From Clostridia bacterium (GTDB taxonomy: Bacteria; Bacillota; Clostridia; Oscillospirales; Acutalibacteraceae), in the NCBI GenBank assembly GCA_017473925.1, contig JAFUIY010000112.1, positions 1-35,622 of the forward strand: DNA of 35,622 nt, written 5' to 3'. A program made the translations under genes and the position numbers. The notes beneath the pieces are model-generated. The model searched no databases. It worked only from the letters and a program-made list of their open reading frames with translations, and had not been told where the DNA came from. Within the stretch, counting starts at the first letter, position 1. Every line of letters starts with the position of its first letter. This document shows, one piece after another, positions 34,151 to 35,622 of this stretch.

Positions 34151-35073
34151 TGCATCCCAATGCAGGGGGAGTGCTGGTGCTCGGTCTCGGCTGCGAAAAC
34201 AACAATATTGACGAAATGAAAAAAGTCCTCGGAGAAACCGACGGGGAAAGAATAAGATTTCTGAATATTCAGGACTGCAAAGACGAGATTGCAGAGGGTG
34301 TAAAAATCATTAATGAACTCAAAGAAATCACATCCTCCGACAAACGGGTAAAGGTGCCTGTTTCTGCCCTTAAAGTCGGACTGAAATGCGGCGGCTCGGA
34401 CGGATTTTCGGGTATCACTGCAAATGCAGTTGTCGGCAGAGTGACTGATAAGCTCTGCTCAATGGGTGCTTCGGCAGTCCTTACCGAAGTCCCCGAAATG
34501 TTCGGTGCCGAAACAGTTCTTTTTGAAAGATGTGTAAATAAAGATGTTTTTGATAAGAGTGTAAAACTTATCAATGATTTCAAGCAGTATTTTAAGGCTC
34601 ACGGTCAGCCCGTTTCAGAAAACCCTTCACCGGGTAACAAAGAGGGCGGAATAACCACTCTTGAAGAGAAGTCTCTCGGCTGTGTGCAGAAAGGCGGAAG
34701 GGCACCTGTTGTTGATGTCCTTGATTATGGTGATACTGTCAGAAAACAAGGTCTCAGTCTTCTGAACGGTCCGGGAAATGACATCGTTTCACTTACAAAT
34801 CTTACTGCTGCAGGGTGTCATATGGTGCTGTTCACCACAGGCAGAGGAACACCCCTCGGAGGTATGGTTCCTACGGTCAAAATTGCATCCAACAATGTGA
34901 TAGCAGAAAAGAAAAAGCACTGGATTGATTTTTCTGCTTTCAGTGATGATAAAGACCTGAAAGCTCAGGAGCTTTTTGAACTTGTGTGCCGTGTTGCTGA
35001 GGGTGAACAGACTAAAAATGAGATTTACGGTAACCGTGAAATCGCAATTTTCAAGGACGGAGTGACCTTGTGA
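34151..35073 (+). pseudogene. uxaA: 5'-truncated altronate/galactarate dehydratase (uxaA) fragment
   Basis: The frame corresponds to about the last 306 residues of UxaA/GarD-type dehydratases (usually about 490-500): HPNAGGVLVLGLGCENN, CGGSDGFSGITANAVVG (iron-binding cysteine region), ETVLFERCVN, NPSPGNKEGGITTLEEKSLG and GRGTPLGG.VPTVKI are all family blocks. The N-terminal SAF domain and first part of the catalytic domain are missing; the frame begins exactly where the 52-bp repeat ends. A TTG at 34138 could start translation but no RBS precedes it. The intact enzyme would dehydrate D-altronate in galacturonate breakdown. The remaining frame is open to its natural stop, so the truncation may be recent. 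Confidence 0.8.
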
Positions 35074-35110
35074 TAAAGTGTCCGTACTTATAAAAATATG
35101 GGTGAAGATT

Positions 35111-35137
35111 AAAAAAGAGCCACGGAAAACCGTGACT
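35111..35137 (-). terminator. Terminator of toxin mRNA (minus strand)
   Basis: On the minus strand CACGG (35134-35130) pairs with CCGTG (35125-35121), flanked by a mismatch and two further pairs, followed by CTCTTTTTT. It would end a toxin transcript starting near 35420. Confidence 0.75.
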
Positions 35138-35165
35138 TGACAAAACGAAAAATATAGCATATAAT
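35137..35165 (+). promoter_or_regulatory. Consensus sigma-A promoter of the antitoxin RNA
   Basis: TTGACA (35137-35142), 17-nt spacer, TATAAT (35160-35165): a perfect match to consensus, reading towards the toxin gene on the opposite strand. Confidence 0.9.
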
Positions 35166-35171
35166 AAAAAT

Positions 35172-35261
35172 GCAAGATGTTACCGATAGACGGTTATGTC
35201 CTTGCTGGAAGATTTTTAATAACCGCCAGTTTTCTCAGGACAGGGCGGTTATTTCTTTTTA
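35172..35261 (+). ncRNA. Antisense antitoxin RNA of a type I toxin-antitoxin locus
   Basis: Predicted 90-nt RNA from the consensus promoter to the terminator hairpin AATAACCGCC...GGCGGTTATT (35218-35253) and T-rich tail. It is complementary to the 3' part of the toxin mRNA including the stop codon, like RatA against TxpA in Bacillus. No start codon with an RBS occurs in it. Confidence 0.8.
35218..35261 (+). terminator. Terminator of the antitoxin RNA
   Basis: AATAACCGCC (35218-35227) pairs with GGCGGTTATT (35244-35253), then TCTTTTT. The minus strand lacks a U-tract here, so it acts mainly on the plus strand. Confidence 0.85.
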
Positions 35262-35347
35262 TGCAGAAGAATTGTAATAAACAATCCGATTATGCTGATT
35301 ATTATCATAGTGAATGCGAACATTGATTCATATGTAACATACTGCAT
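35249..35347 (-). CDS. Hol_Tox-type small hydrophobic toxin
   Basis: A 32-residue peptide starting MQYVTYESMFAFTMIIISII and ending LLHKKK: one transmembrane helix with a lysine tail, the pattern of the putative holin-like toxin family (Hol_Tox; relatives of TxpA/BsrG in Firmicutes). Such peptides insert in the membrane and stop growth when unrepressed. RBS GGAGG (35361-35357) lies 9 nt before ATG 35347; an ATG at 35353 is only 3 nt from it and is unlikely. The RBS is held in a hairpin in the mRNA. Expression is controlled by the convergent antisense RNA. Confidence 0.9.
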   Translation of the reverse strand: MQYVTYESMFAFTMIIISIIGLFITILLHKKK

Positions 35348-35355
35348 AAGCATCA

Positions 35356-35379
35356 CCCTCCTTTCTGAGAAAGTGAGGG
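35356..35379 (-). promoter_or_regulatory. Hairpin hiding the toxin Shine-Dalgarno sequence
   Basis: In the toxin mRNA CCCTCACTTTC (35379-35369) pairs with GAAAGGAGGG (35365-35356), 10 pairs with one bulge and a 3-nt loop. The GGAGG RBS is wholly inside the stem, so ribosomes cannot load without refolding, as in other type I toxin mRNAs. Confidence 0.85.
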
Positions 35380-35426
35380 CAAGAAACATAACCGCCTACC
35401 GTTTAAGGTAACACCTTACAACGGAT

Positions 35427-35455
35427 TTTATATAATTTGTGTTGAAAAATGTCAA
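35427..35455 (-). promoter_or_regulatory. Sigma-A promoter of the toxin mRNA
   Basis: On the minus strand TTGACA (35455-35450), 17-nt spacer, TATAAA (35432-35427). Expected start near 35420, giving a leader of about 73 nt before the toxin ATG. Confidence 0.85.
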
Positions 35456-35456
35456 T

Positions 35457-35477
35457 AAAAAAGAACAGGAGCTGTTC
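35457..35477 (-). terminator. Short terminator shielding the toxin promoter
   Basis: Minus strand GAACAG-CTC-CTGTTC followed by TTTTTT (hairpin 35463-35477). It would stop transcription entering from the insertion-sequence side just before the toxin promoter. Confidence 0.6.
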
Positions 35478-35483
35478 AGTCTG

Positions 35484-35622
35484 TGATATAATCCCCTTAA
35501 AGTAGACACTTGAAATAACAAAAAGTTTCAAGACTACTTTAAGGGGATTTTTTATGTCAAAAATTAGTTATGAACAAAAACTATCATCAGTAAAACAATA
35601 CATAAACGGAAAAATAACTCAA
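35484..35622 (+). mobile_element. Left end of an insertion sequence (probably IS3 family), running off the window
   Basis: Begins near TGTGATATAATCCCC. CCCCTTAAAGTAGACACTTGAAA (about 35493-35515) is the inverse, with a 2-nt gap, of TTTCAAGACTACTTTAAGGGG (about 35527-35547), forming a large hairpin just before the transposase start. Such structures protect insertion sequences from transcription entering from outside. A TG-extended -10 (TATAAT, 35487-35492) lies at the edge. The right end is outside the window, so boundaries and family are tentative. Confidence 0.6.
35554..35622 (+). CDS. IS3-type transposase OrfA, N-terminal part only
   Basis: The first 23 codons are present (MSKISYEQKLSSVKQYINGK..), matching the opening helix of IS3/IS150-type helix-turn-helix OrfA proteins, which begin S-x-E-x-K-L-x-x-V-x-x-Y-x-x-G. 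The gene continues past the window edge. No clear RBS is seen because the IS hairpin immediately precedes the start, suggesting low translation. Confidence 0.6.
   Translation, partial: MSKISYEQKLSSVKQYINGKITQ

Overview
The window looks like chromosomal DNA from a low-GC anaerobic Firmicute of the Oscillospiraceae/Ruminococcaceae type (gut or rumen Clostridia). The grounds are AAGGAGG-like ribosome binding sites, sigma-A-like promoters, two very large secreted proteins ending in type I dockerins, lipoproteins with Clostridia-style lipoboxes, a GH130 mannoside-phosphorylase-like enzyme, a YdjG/YdjH/YdjI-like envelope operon and a Hol_Tox-type toxin locus. No rRNA, tRNA or CRISPR array was recognised.

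Layout. (1) 1-9.3 kb is carbohydrate metabolism. A GH130 enzyme and a large GH38/GH57-like protein lie on the plus strand. Converging on them is a tightly overlapped minus-strand operon: sugar isomerase/epimerase, 2-hydroxyacid dehydrogenase, GPH-type sugar transporter and a membrane-anchored protein of unknown function. (2) 9.4-10 kb holds a decayed polysaccharide deacetylase that stops at a 52-bp repeat. (3) 10.1-13.2 kb holds an SF2 helicase with an unusual internal membrane hairpin and a small zinc-finger protein. (4) 13.2-28.2 kb is a two-component system (degenerate 7TM kinase-like sensor, NarL-type kinase, LuxR/NarL-type response regulator) surrounded by genes for two lipoproteins, a 5'-nucleotidase-like enzyme and two giant dockerin proteins. 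(5) 28.3-34.0 kb is a six-gene operon of SPFH, zinc-ribbon, TPM-domain and DUF proteins resembling the Bacillus ydjGHI membrane-stress partners. (6) 34.1-35.6 kb holds a 5'-truncated uxaA fragment at the second copy of the 52-bp repeat, a type I toxin-antitoxin locus and the left end of an insertion sequence.

The most interesting observation is a shared promoter architecture in region 4. A 17-bp element, consensus TGCACTAAAGTACRATG, occurs six times between 12.7 and 24.5 kb, each time in a promoter region. In five of the six, the last base of its palindromic core lies exactly 25 nt before the first base of a TATAAT-like -10 box, and the -35 hexamer is poor. This puts the palindrome at about -42.5, the class II activator position used by LuxR-type regulators. 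I infer that the local response regulator binds it and controls this set of mostly surface-protein genes.

A second compact system is the type I toxin-antitoxin locus at 35.1-35.46 kb. Both promoters, both terminators, a hairpin that hides the Shine-Dalgarno sequence and a long-range 5'/3' pairing of the toxin mRNA can all be read from the sequence.
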